A stretch of DNA of 34,720 bases from a virus. Each line of letters begins with the position of its first letter. Within the stretch, counting starts at the first letter, position 1. Below the pieces are notes generated by a model that was not told the DNA's origin, made no database searches, and was given only the letters and a program-made list of their open reading frames with translations. The DNA lies in the IMG/VR virus record IMGVR_UViG_3300027906_000065, positions 1 through 34,720 of that record. One strand, given 5' to 3'. This document shows positions 6,550 to 14,967 of the stretch, piece by piece. A program made the translations under genes and the position numbers.

Positions 6550-7764
6550 TTATCCATCTTGTGCTATAGTACTCAAAGTTACAGGAAACTCTCCCAAAGT
6601 AGGGATATTAATCCTTTTCTTTAGAATGTTAGTAAACTTGTCATGGTCATCAGGATGAATATCTATTAGCATTGCATCATGAATTATGAATATCGGATCA
6701 CAACGCAATTTATTTTTTTCTATTTTTTTCTTAAGAGATGCAAACCCAATCATGGCTGCATCAACAGCTGAGGACTGGATGTAGTAGTTTATTAGTGCAC
6801 TATCATCATTTCTATCAGGGGAAACCTTTCGGCCAAAATAGTTTCGAAAAAATGCACCCTCCTTAAGGGCTGGCCGAATTTCAGATAGTATGTCGCTAAC
6901 ACCAAAGAATGACTTTATACTATTGATAACTTGAGTAGCATTGTGCTGTTTACCTAGCATCTTTGAAAGTCGACCCTTTGATACTCCATAAAGTGCACAA
7001 AGAACTGCTATCTTGCATTGTTCCCTACTTAGTGCCGAATTAAATAGGCTGTCTGATAATTGTATATACACATCATCTTCAGATTGGCGCCCAGTGCTCA
7101 ACCTAGCGATCCTTGGCTCTAGCGAAACAAAGTCAACTTGCATAACTTTACCTCCAGGATACCGGGAAGAAATAATGTCCCTGTATCTTTTTGGTAAGGT
7201 TAGCACTTGAGGCCCGTTAGCAATTGTCAGCCGACCAGTAAGTGTTGATGTTTGATTGTAGACACAGAGCTCTGAGTAATTGTCTCTCAATGGCTTAAAC
7301 GTTCTCAACGTGCTCTTAATAGTTTGGTTTTCTTCGCCTTGTATGTAACCTTGCAGCTTTGGGCTGTCAACGAAGGCACGTGATAGGTTGAGGAGGAACT
7401 CTCTTTGGCTAATGAAGTTGCCACAATACTGATCACCTAAAAAGCCCTTAAGGCATGATTCTAAAGCCGCAATTAGAGTATTGATCGTTTCTTGAAATTG
7501 TTTTTGAGGTAAAACAGCATGCCAGGGAATATTTTGTATATTTTCCCCAGTCAATAATTTAAGCGATTTAAGGTGTAAGTTACAGGCAACAACGGGGGGC
7601 TCGATGTTCATAAACTCAAGCAAAATATCTAGGCTCTTAACGACTGCCCTATTACCATAGACCCATGCACCAGCTGGCACTACATTATCCCATGTATACT
7701 CTCCATTCGAATATACTAGGTTTTTGGACGTCCCCAAGACATTTGAGCTTACGCATATTATCAT
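6550..7764 (-). CDS. Family A DNA polymerase, polymerase domain only
   Basis: The product is a 404-aa DNA polymerase of the Pol I / T7 family containing only thumb, palm and fingers. In order: TGRLTIANGPQVLTLP from residue 176 (the TGRL motif), motif A MQVDFVSLEPRIARL with D211, motif B REQCKIAVLCALYG with R247, K251 and Y259, and motif C FIIHDAML with H362 and D363. Motif C normally reads HDE, so the second carboxylate is alanine here. Motif B has LC where FG is usual. No 3'-5' or 5'-3' exonuclease motifs are seen in the ~170 residues before the TGRL motif. The frame can start at TTG 7791; I prefer ATG 7764, although neither has a Shine-Dalgarno sequence. A perfect inverted repeat covers this start codon. 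Confidence 0.88.
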   Translation of the reverse strand: MIICVSSNVLGTSKNLVYSNGEYTWDNVVPAGAWVYGNRAVVKSLDILLEFMNIEPPVVACNLHLKSLKLLTGENIQNIPWHAVLPQKQFQETINTLIAALESCLKGFLGDQYCGNFISQREFLLNLSRAFVDSPKLQGYIQGEENQTIKSTLRTFKPLRDNYSELCVYNQTSTLTGRLTIANGPQVLTLPKRYRDIISSRYPGGKVMQVDFVSLEPRIARLSTGRQSEDDVYIQLSDSLFNSALSREQCKIAVLCALYGVSKGRLSKMLGKQHNATQVINSIKSFFGVSDILSEIRPALKEGAFFRNYFGRKVSPDRNDDSALINYYIQSSAVDAAMIGFASLKKKIEKNKLRCDPIFIIHDAMLIDIHPDDHDKFTNILKKRINIPTLGEFPVTLSTIAQDG

Positions 7765-7787
7765 AGTACAACAATACACTATGATAA
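7758..7787 (-). promoter_or_regulatory. Perfect inverted repeat over the DNA polymerase start codon
   Basis: TTATCATAGT (7787-7778 on the minus strand) and ACTATGATAA (7767-7758) are exact reverse complements, separated by the 10 bases GTATTGTTGT. The polymerase ATG (7764-7762) lies in the second arm, so an mRNA hairpin would sequester it. A 6-codon frame (7798-7778) starts just upstream and ends in the first arm. A DNA operator is an alternative. Confidence 0.6.
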
Positions 7788-7825
7788 GCAAGTGTTCATT
7801 TTAGAAATCTAATTGTAAGTCGGGG

Positions 7826-10800
7826 CTACCCAGCAGCTTCCGTTGCGACAGAGTGAGCTTGAGACACCAGGTCGAGTGAAGACTCATATGCCCCGTAAGC
7901 ATCAAGCTGGACTAGTTTAAGCTCAGTTGTAAACTCACCTTGTGATAGAGAGTGTGATATCCCAGTTACCGCGTATACATTGTCGACAGTTGTGCCAGTA
8001 CCAAAATCAATAAAAAATTGTTGACCAAAATTCACCATAGGGCAACCAAAGATAGTGACACTAACTTCAACTGGTGATACCCTTAGTGGTAAGCCTGCGT
8101 TAGCCTGGCCGGCTGGAGTCCTTGCCGTAGACTGTCCTGATCTCATCATGTGTATTGTTGAAAGTTGTGGATCATTCATGCTACTAACACTAGCAGATAT
8201 GACACCTGAATATTGGGCACCATAAACGATACTAGGCATACTACTTCTAATAAAGTTTTTGATTGCAGAAAACCCACCAGCAATCTTCCATGCAGGAGGT
8301 GATGACTCAGGAACTGCCTCAATAATGTTAGCAGTTGTCATTGCCTTCTGTAATTGCGCGGCGTTCGTTGCGCGGCGCTGTTGGGCTGCAGCACTAGAAC
8401 CTGACTCACGAATAACATTTCTAGCCAGAGTATTGAGAGTCCCCATACTTCCTCGGCGGCTAGCCTTTAAAAGATCTTGCATCGTACTATGAGGACTACA
8501 TGCCTTATCATAGATATGAATCTTTAATATTGTTTGTTGAGATGCTGTTAGATCTGGATTGTCATTCATCGCGGATACTACTTCGGTTGACATAGCCAGT
8601 CTAGGCTTCTTAAATTTAAGGCGTTGCTCTGGCCGCGTATTTGGATCACCTGTATAAGCCTGCCGGAGGCGCTTTTGTTTTTCGCCATCTAATGCAGTCG
8701 GGTTATCTTCATAGTTTGCCTTAAGCTTCATACCACCCTCGCCATCAGATTGATAGAGGTTTGACATCCCGTATGCAGGGTTATGTGACTTGCTTATAAA
8801 CTTGCTTTGAAGAATACCCAGAAACCGGCGGATTGGCACAAATGCTGTTTCATTGGTGGCATCATTAAGGTGGCTTTTAAACTCAGAGAAATCTATTGGA
8901 AATGAAGAGATATTCCTGTTACACATATATGATGCATATTCATTAAACGTATAGTAGAAAACCTGTATTTCATCAAATTTCTCTTCAGCTAACAAAGGAG
9001 CAATAACATACGTCGACATAAGCTTGCCTAATGATACATACTTTTTTGGAAATGCACGGGCGAAACGGTTGGCTACCGAATTCCCCCCAAGCGCTGCCTT
9101 GGCTTTTCTTTGAAGCGACCTGTTCCAGTCTTTAGACGTAGCGAACCGAGGGTCGGCGATATGCTGTCTAACTTTGCAGTGGCGACTAACTTCGGTTCGT
9201 TTATTCCTTAACTTGAATTCGCACTTATCATTAAGGATAGGTTCCCACCATGGATCACCAGAATTAGGTGATTTAATCAAATCTTCCTTGAGTGCCAAGG
9301 CATTTTCAATTGATTGTGTGAGGGAAGCTACAACACCACCGTGTGTATTACCATTTGCAGTGCCCAGTAATTCATCAAGGGCACTTACAAGCTCCGTTGT
9401 AGCCTCACCGGCGGTGCCACGGTTGATGGCTTGCCTTTGTTGGCGTCTCCATCTTCTCATTGCCTGCTTAGTCTGACGGTCCATGTTGGAAATTCCACCT
9501 GGACTGGTTACAGATGCTAGCCATGTCTCACCAGAAACATCGGATGAGCCTCCCTCATTAGGGGGACTGACCTGCCTTCTTAAATGACGGATTATACCGG
9601 ACAACTCTTGAAATCGTTTAAGCTTATCACCGACACCTGGACCTTTTGATATATCACTTGAATTAAAGGCCATGGCGCTTGAAGTAAATAGCTCAATAGT
9701 GACTTCGACCTCCCCGGCATCGTTGAAGCTAAAACTAGAGTTTTTAACCTTAAACTTATCCTTTGCACGGCAAGCATCAATAAAAGCAGCAAACGGGTTC
9801 GCGGATACTTCTCCTGCTAAGTTTTGGGCATCAGGATGGCTCCACCCGTATTCTATTAATAATTCTGTTTGCCCGTACATATCTGGGCGAATTAAGTCAC
9901 TGATCTCTGCTAGGCGGGATCGGTCATGTAAGACCAGGCTAATCTCAGCAGTTTTGTGGGACATCATGCCGCCGGTAGGTGTCACTGACAATGAGAAACC
10001 GGTAAGGGTAGCAAGAGGCCGAAACCTATCTATAACTTGAGATGATCTATCCGTGGTTGACGCTGGGTTAGCATCACCACTTATTACAGACATATCCGGT
10101 GATGTCCATAACTCGTCAGCAGGTACCAGAGTTTGAGGGGACGTAAATAACTCCATGCCGGAGCTAGCAATGTTTGGAGGATCATCTGCCGTAGAAGGTG
10201 CGGTATCATCTCTCTCAAATTCAGGGTTTCCCAGTAATGATGCATTAACAGCCATTGTCGTGATCTTTGCTTCATCAGAGTCGGCGGAGGTTGTAGCACG
10301 GCCTCGCAAAAACTGGGCTAAGGACATTGTGCTTATCTTGTCATCAGGCCCTTCAACTGGTGCACGGTGGGTAATTACTTGAACATCTAGGTATACTTGG
10401 CACCTAGACATCTCGACAGTGGGTATATATGAAAGAAATAATGATACAGCGCCAGAATCCTTTGTGGCAGGAGACAAATCGGGATCATTAATTAGAAAAC
10501 ATGAATAGACAGGGGATTCCCCAGACTCAGCACTTGCATTGACGTCGTCGATATCGGCATATTCATCCCACTGGGCCGGTTCATCACCGGCTGGGGGTTG
10601 AGGAGTTAAACTAGTTGTGTGCTGAGTATATACTTTTTCTTCTTTAATGGTCTTTACCAGGGAAGGTATACCATCAAAGTACATAGAGGCAGCTTCAGTA
10701 CCGTGTGATTCCGGAGTGTCTCCGGGGCCGGGTTCTGGAGGAGGGCCGTCTACATCATCAAAATCAAATGCTCCGCTCGAACCCCAACGATCAGGACTAC

Positions 10801-11167
10801 CGGCCCATGGAAGTTTGGCGAACGCATTAGCGTCCCCAAGAAAGGCAGGCTCAAACAATACCTCAATAAACCCACGAATCTCTGCTGCAGTCTTTTCCTC
10901 TGGAATAGCAGCGACTAGTTCATCTATTAAAAACTTTGTAGAGTGTGAACCCTCAGTGGCAGAAAGAAAGAACTCACCAAGCTGGTGGGAGATGGTCTCG
11001 TTTGCCAGGCGCTCGACGGCCGCGGCTTGAGTTGCAGAGGAGTCTTGAGGGTTGGTCTGTTTATCAATCAGTATATTAATAAATGAACTCTTTGATCGGA
11101 TACCATAATATACCCCTAACTCAGAAATTACTGCTGCTAACCTAGTATACCTTCTTGGGTCTGACAT
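7826..11167 (-). CDS. Baseplate hub-like virion protein
   Basis: This 1113-aa protein shows the pattern of large-phage baseplate hub proteins. Around residues 385-500 lies a beta-rich region with AEISLVLHDRSRLAEISDLI and TELLIEYGWSHPD. The C-terminal ~70 residues contain VSVTIFGCPMVNFGQQFFID, then a GTGTTVDNVYAVTGISHSL segment and a repeat-like TTELKLVQLDAYGAYES, typical of a hub beta-barrel end. The N-terminal ~300 residues include a Pro/Gly-rich acidic linker (DVDGPPPEPGPGDTPESHGTE). The start ATG overlaps the stop of the LysM-like gene (TAATG), indicating coupling. No lysozyme catalytic motif is seen. The hub role rests on these segments and the baseplate context; the exact T4 counterpart (gp27-like or another) is uncertain. 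Confidence 0.7.
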   Translation of the reverse strand: MSDPRRYTRLAAVISELGVYYGIRSKSSFINILIDKQTNPQDSSATQAAAVERLANETISHQLGEFFLSATEGSHSTKFLIDELVAAIPEEKTAAEIRGFIEVLFEPAFLGDANAFAKLPWAGSPDRWGSSGAFDFDDVDGPPPEPGPGDTPESHGTEAASMYFDGIPSLVKTIKEEKVYTQHTTSLTPQPPAGDEPAQWDEYADIDDVNASAESGESPVYSCFLINDPDLSPATKDSGAVSLFLSYIPTVEMSRCQVYLDVQVITHRAPVEGPDDKISTMSLAQFLRGRATTSADSDEAKITTMAVNASLLGNPEFERDDTAPSTADDPPNIASSGMELFTSPQTLVPADELWTSPDMSVISGDANPASTTDRSSQVIDRFRPLATLTGFSLSVTPTGGMMSHKTAEISLVLHDRSRLAEISDLIRPDMYGQTELLIEYGWSHPDAQNLAGEVSANPFAAFIDACRAKDKFKVKNSSFSFNDAGEVEVTIELFTSSAMAFNSSDISKGPGVGDKLKRFQELSGIIRHLRRQVSPPNEGGSSDVSGETWLASVTSPGGISNMDRQTKQAMRRWRRQQRQAINRGTAGEATTELVSALDELLGTANGNTHGGVVASLTQSIENALALKEDLIKSPNSGDPWWEPILNDKCEFKLRNKRTEVSRHCKVRQHIADPRFATSKDWNRSLQRKAKAALGGNSVANRFARAFPKKYVSLGKLMSTYVIAPLLAEEKFDEIQVFYYTFNEYASYMCNRNISSFPIDFSEFKSHLNDATNETAFVPIRRFLGILQSKFISKSHNPAYGMSNLYQSDGEGGMKLKANYEDNPTALDGEKQKRLRQAYTGDPNTRPEQRLKFKKPRLAMSTEVVSAMNDNPDLTASQQTILKIHIYDKACSPHSTMQDLLKASRRGSMGTLNTLARNVIRESGSSAAAQQRRATNAAQLQKAMTTANIIEAVPESSPPAWKIAGGFSAIKNFIRSSMPSIVYGAQYSGVISASVSSMNDPQLSTIHMMRSGQSTARTPAGQANAGLPLRVSPVEVSVTIFGCPMVNFGQQFFIDFGTGTTVDNVYAVTGISHSLSQGEFTTELKLVQLDAYGAYESSLDLVSQAHSVATEAAG

Positions 11168-11463
11168 TATCTTATAAATCCTGCAATTTGATTAAGGCTT
11201 GTTGGGATCAATAATCTAGTGCCAGGAGGAACTTGTAAAGCCCACCCGATATTGCTAGCTGCAGCAATGACCCACCACAGCCTTGCATTACCATATTTCT
11301 TTCCAGCAATAGTATCAAGGCGCTCATTACCAGATGTAACATATGTTGCCGTTGTTAACGTGCCTCGCTTCTTAGCTAAACGGATTGACCTTATAGCCTC
11401 GGGGGTCCCCAGTCGCGTTTGAGCATTGAGTTTAGAAGTCCTAGAGTACCTACGTATTGACAT
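11167..11463 (-). CDS. LysM-like baseplate protein (T4 gp53 / P2 gpX-like)
   Basis: This 98-aa protein consists mostly of a LysM-type fold: NERLDTIAGKKYGNARLWWV, then IAAASNIGWALQVPPGTRLLIP. The pattern of a glycine-preceded 'LDTIA', 'YGNARLWWVIAAAS' and 'PPGTRLLIP' is that of phage tail protein X and the LysM part of baseplate wedge protein gp53. These proteins attach around the tail hub or wedge. The N-terminal ~40 residues are basic. AAGGA precedes the ATG at 11463 by about 9 bases, and the gene sits between two large baseplate genes with almost no spacing. T4 gp53 is about twice as long, so the match is to the domain and not to the full protein. Confidence 0.78.
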   Translation of the reverse strand: MSIRRYSRTSKLNAQTRLGTPEAIRSIRLAKKRGTLTTATYVTSGNERLDTIAGKKYGNARLWWVIAAASNIGWALQVPPGTRLLIPTSLNQIAGFIR

Positions 11464-11474
11464 TGCTATTTTCC

Positions 11475-14400
11475 TTATTCATCAGAACTGGTTTCTTCAT
11501 TAGCAGCTTGGTTGCCATCTCTGTATGCTATATTCTGGGTTCTAACAGTCGAATTTGAGTCTAGAACATTTTGTTCATGCATATCATTCCCCACTAGACT
11601 GTGGACAATCTCACCGACAGGATATACAGGTGCCCGATTGAACCCGTCAGAGTCCAGACCTGGTGGCAAGTCATGGATAACCGCAAAGGACATGCTTACT
11701 TTTACAGACTTTGGAGCCCGGCTGCCTAAAATCCCAGTTGCCCAAGTTGAGTCACCATAACCATATGAAAATGAAGTTACTGCACATGCCAGGCCGCGGC
11801 CGGCTGTGGATTCAAAGCTCCTTACAACTGCATTACTGGCAGCACTAAAAAAGCTGGCTAGCGGCGATTCAGGTGGTGCAGAGGTGTAGTCTGGTTCCTC
11901 TTCGACCTCAATGTGTGGGTTGGCAAAATCAGACCACCGCGAATCAGGTCTTAAAGATGCATGCGTGAGATATACTTCATCGCCTTCGTAGGCCCCATAC
12001 ATAATATTTGCAGAGTATACATATTCGTTTGGTTCACCTTCACTAATAAAAGGAATAGCCCCAACAGCTCCTGCTCCCGTCACTTTAACATGCTGACCTT
12101 CATATAATGCAATACTTCCGGTACCGTCAGTTTTATGGTAATTACCGCGTTGGGTGACTGTCGCAACCGCCTCATCCGGGAGGCCGTTCGAACGGCTGGG
12201 GATTGGCTCGGCAGCAATGGAAGCACGCCACTGTAGCGCCGGAGCTTGGCCGAGCCATGGGCCGACGGTGGTGTCGGGTTGAGGGGCTGCACTCACGGCT
12301 TCCGCCGGCGAGCCCGTAATGTTAAATGCAGATCCTTCCTGATCCGGATTGTTAACCCCAAAGATCCTTGCAAGATTAAACTTACTATAGTTAGATCTAA
12401 TAAGATCACCAACCCTTAACCGGATAAGAGGTGAGGCAGCCGGTACCTGTGAAAAAGGCATAATGTGGCCTTTCAATCCTGCTGGATCCTTAACTGCAGT
12501 ACCCGGGGACCACTGAGGATATATTAATGTTAACAACTTATTTAGTTGGAACCACATTTGATCAAAATCATCTGGGTTTGTAGCAGCAACAGTGAATGAA
12601 ATAGATACCGATCTAGTTGTCTTAGAAAAAATCTGGACAGGATCCATTCTGCCAAAGCCACCTACCGAATTCCATTCCGGAGAATAGTCATCAGAAATAT
12701 CATCAAGAAATGCATGAAAAGCGATAATCTCATTGGTTCGGAGATCATGAAAGTAAAAAGGAACATATTCAGAATCGAGCCTGTCCTCTATTGCCATGAC
12801 CTCCTCTTTCGAAAACCTCGTTGATCCGTCGGCCGGGGTATATGTATGATCTGGAATAACAGGTAGCGTGCCAAACTGTGCTGCAGCTGTATTGAAACTT
12901 GTAGGCATTAAGTACTGTGAAGGAAGTGCAGATGCCCGCAAGACAGATCTTATATTATAACTAGAGGGATCGCTGGGGTCTGAATAACCTACCCTGCTTT
13001 TAAATTGTCTGGTAAGCGGATTTTCTGGGTACTTATCTGGATCATTATTTAGTGGGCTGAAAGCATAACTGTCACCAACTAACATAATATCACCGAGCTT
13101 AGCACATAGGTTTATAAGCTTAATAGACTTCACTTCTGAGAATGAGGTTAATAGAGCAATTGCTACACCTATCTTATTCACAACGCTGTTGTTACTGTCA
13201 GTTAGTTCCTGCCCTAATACAATTAATTGTTCTAAATCTCTATTACATGTTCTAAATATATTTGCAGCATAGCCGGCTTGACCGTTCGAACTCATAAGGG
13301 CTTCTGGAAGTGCGAACCAGTTTACTCCATCCCAGTTAGAAACACCAAACAATGAACCCATCCCATAAAAGACGGCTTTTAAGTAATACTTAACTGCGGC
13401 GCCGGCTGGCCCTGTTGCTGTATTGGTACCTTCAAGGTGAGGTATACCAAACGCCTCCAAAAAGAACTGGCGAATGGCATTACCAATACCCCCTCCAGGA
13501 GGTAGTTGCTTTTTACCCATAGGAAGAGTTCGTGGATCGAAAGGGTTTCTTGCCCGCGGGCTGGTGGCAGGAATAAGCGCGGCAAGAAAAAATAACAGCG
13601 AAAGTGCAAGGACCTGGACTGCTAATATACCGGCACCAACAATTGCGGTCGTTATCATTCCTAAAGGTAGCGTACCAGTAAATTTCTCGAAATATGAGTT
13701 TAGGTGGCCATATGTGTCGTTTGAAGACAACTCATTTCTTACCTTAGATCCTATGCTACTGCCACCATTATCAGCCAGGATATACCCCCCGCTTGTCTTA
13801 GTGTAAGGTGTAAAATTAGGTGCCTTTAGCTCGTTAACGCTTAATGACAGGAATGGAAGCCCCATTTGAACTTTAGGACTTGGGTATAATGCAGCTAATT
13901 CTTCACCCGGGCCATGGCCAGTCCCGGCAATCATTATATCTCTGCCTATCTTTTGTAGCTCAGAAACAAGTATCTGTTCGGCACCGGGATCATAACGTCC
14001 CATCTTTTTTTGTAAGCTACCCATAGAACCGTCTGCAGCGACCGAAAAGGCACCATCATCAACATAAGGTGAACCCTTAATAGGGTGGAAACGATTATTC
14101 TGTAGAATCTTTGCAGTAGCTTGTTGGATTACGTGGGGCCCAGCAGAGGATGCTTTTGTGCGTGTACCAGCCTTATTAAATACGGTACCATGCCCAGGAA
14201 CTTTTGACAATAGTGTATGGCCCTTGCCACGCTCTGTGCCTACACCTTTATTATAGATAACACCTTCATTGTTTTTAATGAAGGGATTGATTTCCCCTGT
14301 TGAGGATGATCCTTTATAATCGCTAACACCTGTGAGTGTATAGTCGCTTTCCTTTACCGCACCGGCATCGATGACTTCATCAACAAACGTTGCATGTGCA

Positions 14401-14687
14401 CCGGCACCATTATTCGCACCACCTCTCTGGAAGGAGTCAACTATGGGGGGAGAGCCCTCAGGATTTCGATGACTAGCAGCAGGTGTGGATCCAGGCTTAA
14501 GATTATAATGATTAACTTTAGTTACTTCACTAAGATAATCGCCCAGTTTTGTCCTGGTGACCTCCTCTGGTCCGGACTCAGGAATGTCATCACCCTCCAT
14601 GAATGTACTTCCATTGCCCGTGGGTTTCGGGGTCAGGGGAGGGCCATGGGTGCCTTTCTTAAATGGTGGGTGCTTTGGGCTTGACAT
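11475..14687 (-). CDS. Large baseplate/tail structural protein with a membrane-like segment
   Basis: This 1070-aa protein is not assigned to a named T4 gene. Residues 1-330 are Gly/Ser/Thr-rich and low in predicted structure. A long hydrophobic stretch lies at about 342-374 (GMITTAIVGAGILAVQVLAL and on through LSLLFFLAALIPA). Residues ~640-770 form a compact domain with YVPFYFHDLRTNEIIAFHAF, VGGFGRMDPVQIFSKTTRSV and SFTVAATNPDDFDQMWFQLN, followed by LIRLRVGDLI. The C-terminal part (SYGYGDSTWATGILGSRAPK) is beta-rich and ends acidic. Domains with 'FGRMDP...TTRSVSISF' occur in virion proteins of large marine phages, as I recall, and the neighbours are baseplate genes. The stop is followed after 11 bases by the LysM-like gene. 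Confidence 0.65.
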   Translation of the reverse strand: MSSPKHPPFKKGTHGPPLTPKPTGNGSTFMEGDDIPESGPEEVTRTKLGDYLSEVTKVNHYNLKPGSTPAASHRNPEGSPPIVDSFQRGGANNGAGAHATFVDEVIDAGAVKESDYTLTGVSDYKGSSSTGEINPFIKNNEGVIYNKGVGTERGKGHTLLSKVPGHGTVFNKAGTRTKASSAGPHVIQQATAKILQNNRFHPIKGSPYVDDGAFSVAADGSMGSLQKKMGRYDPGAEQILVSELQKIGRDIMIAGTGHGPGEELAALYPSPKVQMGLPFLSLSVNELKAPNFTPYTKTSGGYILADNGGSSIGSKVRNELSSNDTYGHLNSYFEKFTGTLPLGMITTAIVGAGILAVQVLALSLLFFLAALIPATSPRARNPFDPRTLPMGKKQLPPGGGIGNAIRQFFLEAFGIPHLEGTNTATGPAGAAVKYYLKAVFYGMGSLFGVSNWDGVNWFALPEALMSSNGQAGYAANIFRTCNRDLEQLIVLGQELTDSNNSVVNKIGVAIALLTSFSEVKSIKLINLCAKLGDIMLVGDSYAFSPLNNDPDKYPENPLTRQFKSRVGYSDPSDPSSYNIRSVLRASALPSQYLMPTSFNTAAAQFGTLPVIPDHTYTPADGSTRFSKEEVMAIEDRLDSEYVPFYFHDLRTNEIIAFHAFLDDISDDYSPEWNSVGGFGRMDPVQIFSKTTRSVSISFTVAATNPDDFDQMWFQLNKLLTLIYPQWSPGTAVKDPAGLKGHIMPFSQVPAASPLIRLRVGDLIRSNYSKFNLARIFGVNNPDQEGSAFNITGSPAEAVSAAPQPDTTVGPWLGQAPALQWRASIAAEPIPSRSNGLPDEAVATVTQRGNYHKTDGTGSIALYEGQHVKVTGAGAVGAIPFISEGEPNEYVYSANIMYGAYEGDEVYLTHASLRPDSRWSDFANPHIEVEEEPDYTSAPPESPLASFFSAASNAVVRSFESTAGRGLACAVTSFSYGYGDSTWATGILGSRAPKSVKVSMSFAVIHDLPPGLDSDGFNRAPVYPVGEIVHSLVGNDMHEQNVLDSNSTVRTQNIAYRDGNQAANEETSSDE

Positions 14688-14690
14688 TAT

Positions 14691-14957
14691 TTATTTCCCG
14701 CTGTTTACCTTGCTTTTAAATTTAGCAGCTACCTCAGGGTCTTGCATAGATCCTTGAACGTTTGCTACGACGTTAGCCCATTGCATTGCCTTTTGGCGAA
14801 TAACTGAATCAATATATTCACGTTGCGATGGTGTGGCTTTAAGACCAGTTGAAGCTTCAAGGGCATCAATCATATTAGAGATAATCTTTTCTTCTGTCAT
14901 GGTACCCATAATGTGCTTGAAGTTTTCTTGGGTTTGGCTATTTTCTTTCTTTTTCAT
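14691..14957 (-). CDS. Small hypothetical protein between tape measure and baseplate genes
   Basis: This 88-aa, probably all-helical protein starts at an ATG with AAGGA about 8 bases upstream. It has a lysine-rich N-terminus (MKKKENSQTQENFK), a helical core (EEKIISNMIDALEASTGLKA, then PSQREYIDSVIRQKAMQWAN) and a short C-terminal helix. It follows the tape measure gene by 10 bases and ends 3 bases before the next start codon, so it belongs to the tail operon. The family is not recognised. Its position fits a small chaperone or baseplate assembly factor, which is inference. Confidence 0.7.
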   Translation of the reverse strand: MKKKENSQTQENFKHIMGTMTEEKIISNMIDALEASTGLKATPSQREYIDSVIRQKAMQWANVVANVQGSMQDPEVAAKFKSKVNSGK

Positions 14958-14967
14958 TCTTTATCCT

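Noticed and set aside
7765-7791. TTG at 7791 as the polymerase start
   Set aside because: It lacks a Shine-Dalgarno sequence and adds a Cys/Ile-rich stretch encoded by the inverted repeat. ATG 7764 is preferred, though neither start is proven.
7826-11167. Lysozyme or peptidase domain in the hub-like protein
   Set aside because: No catalytic motif of known tail lysozymes or NlpC/P60 peptidases could be found.
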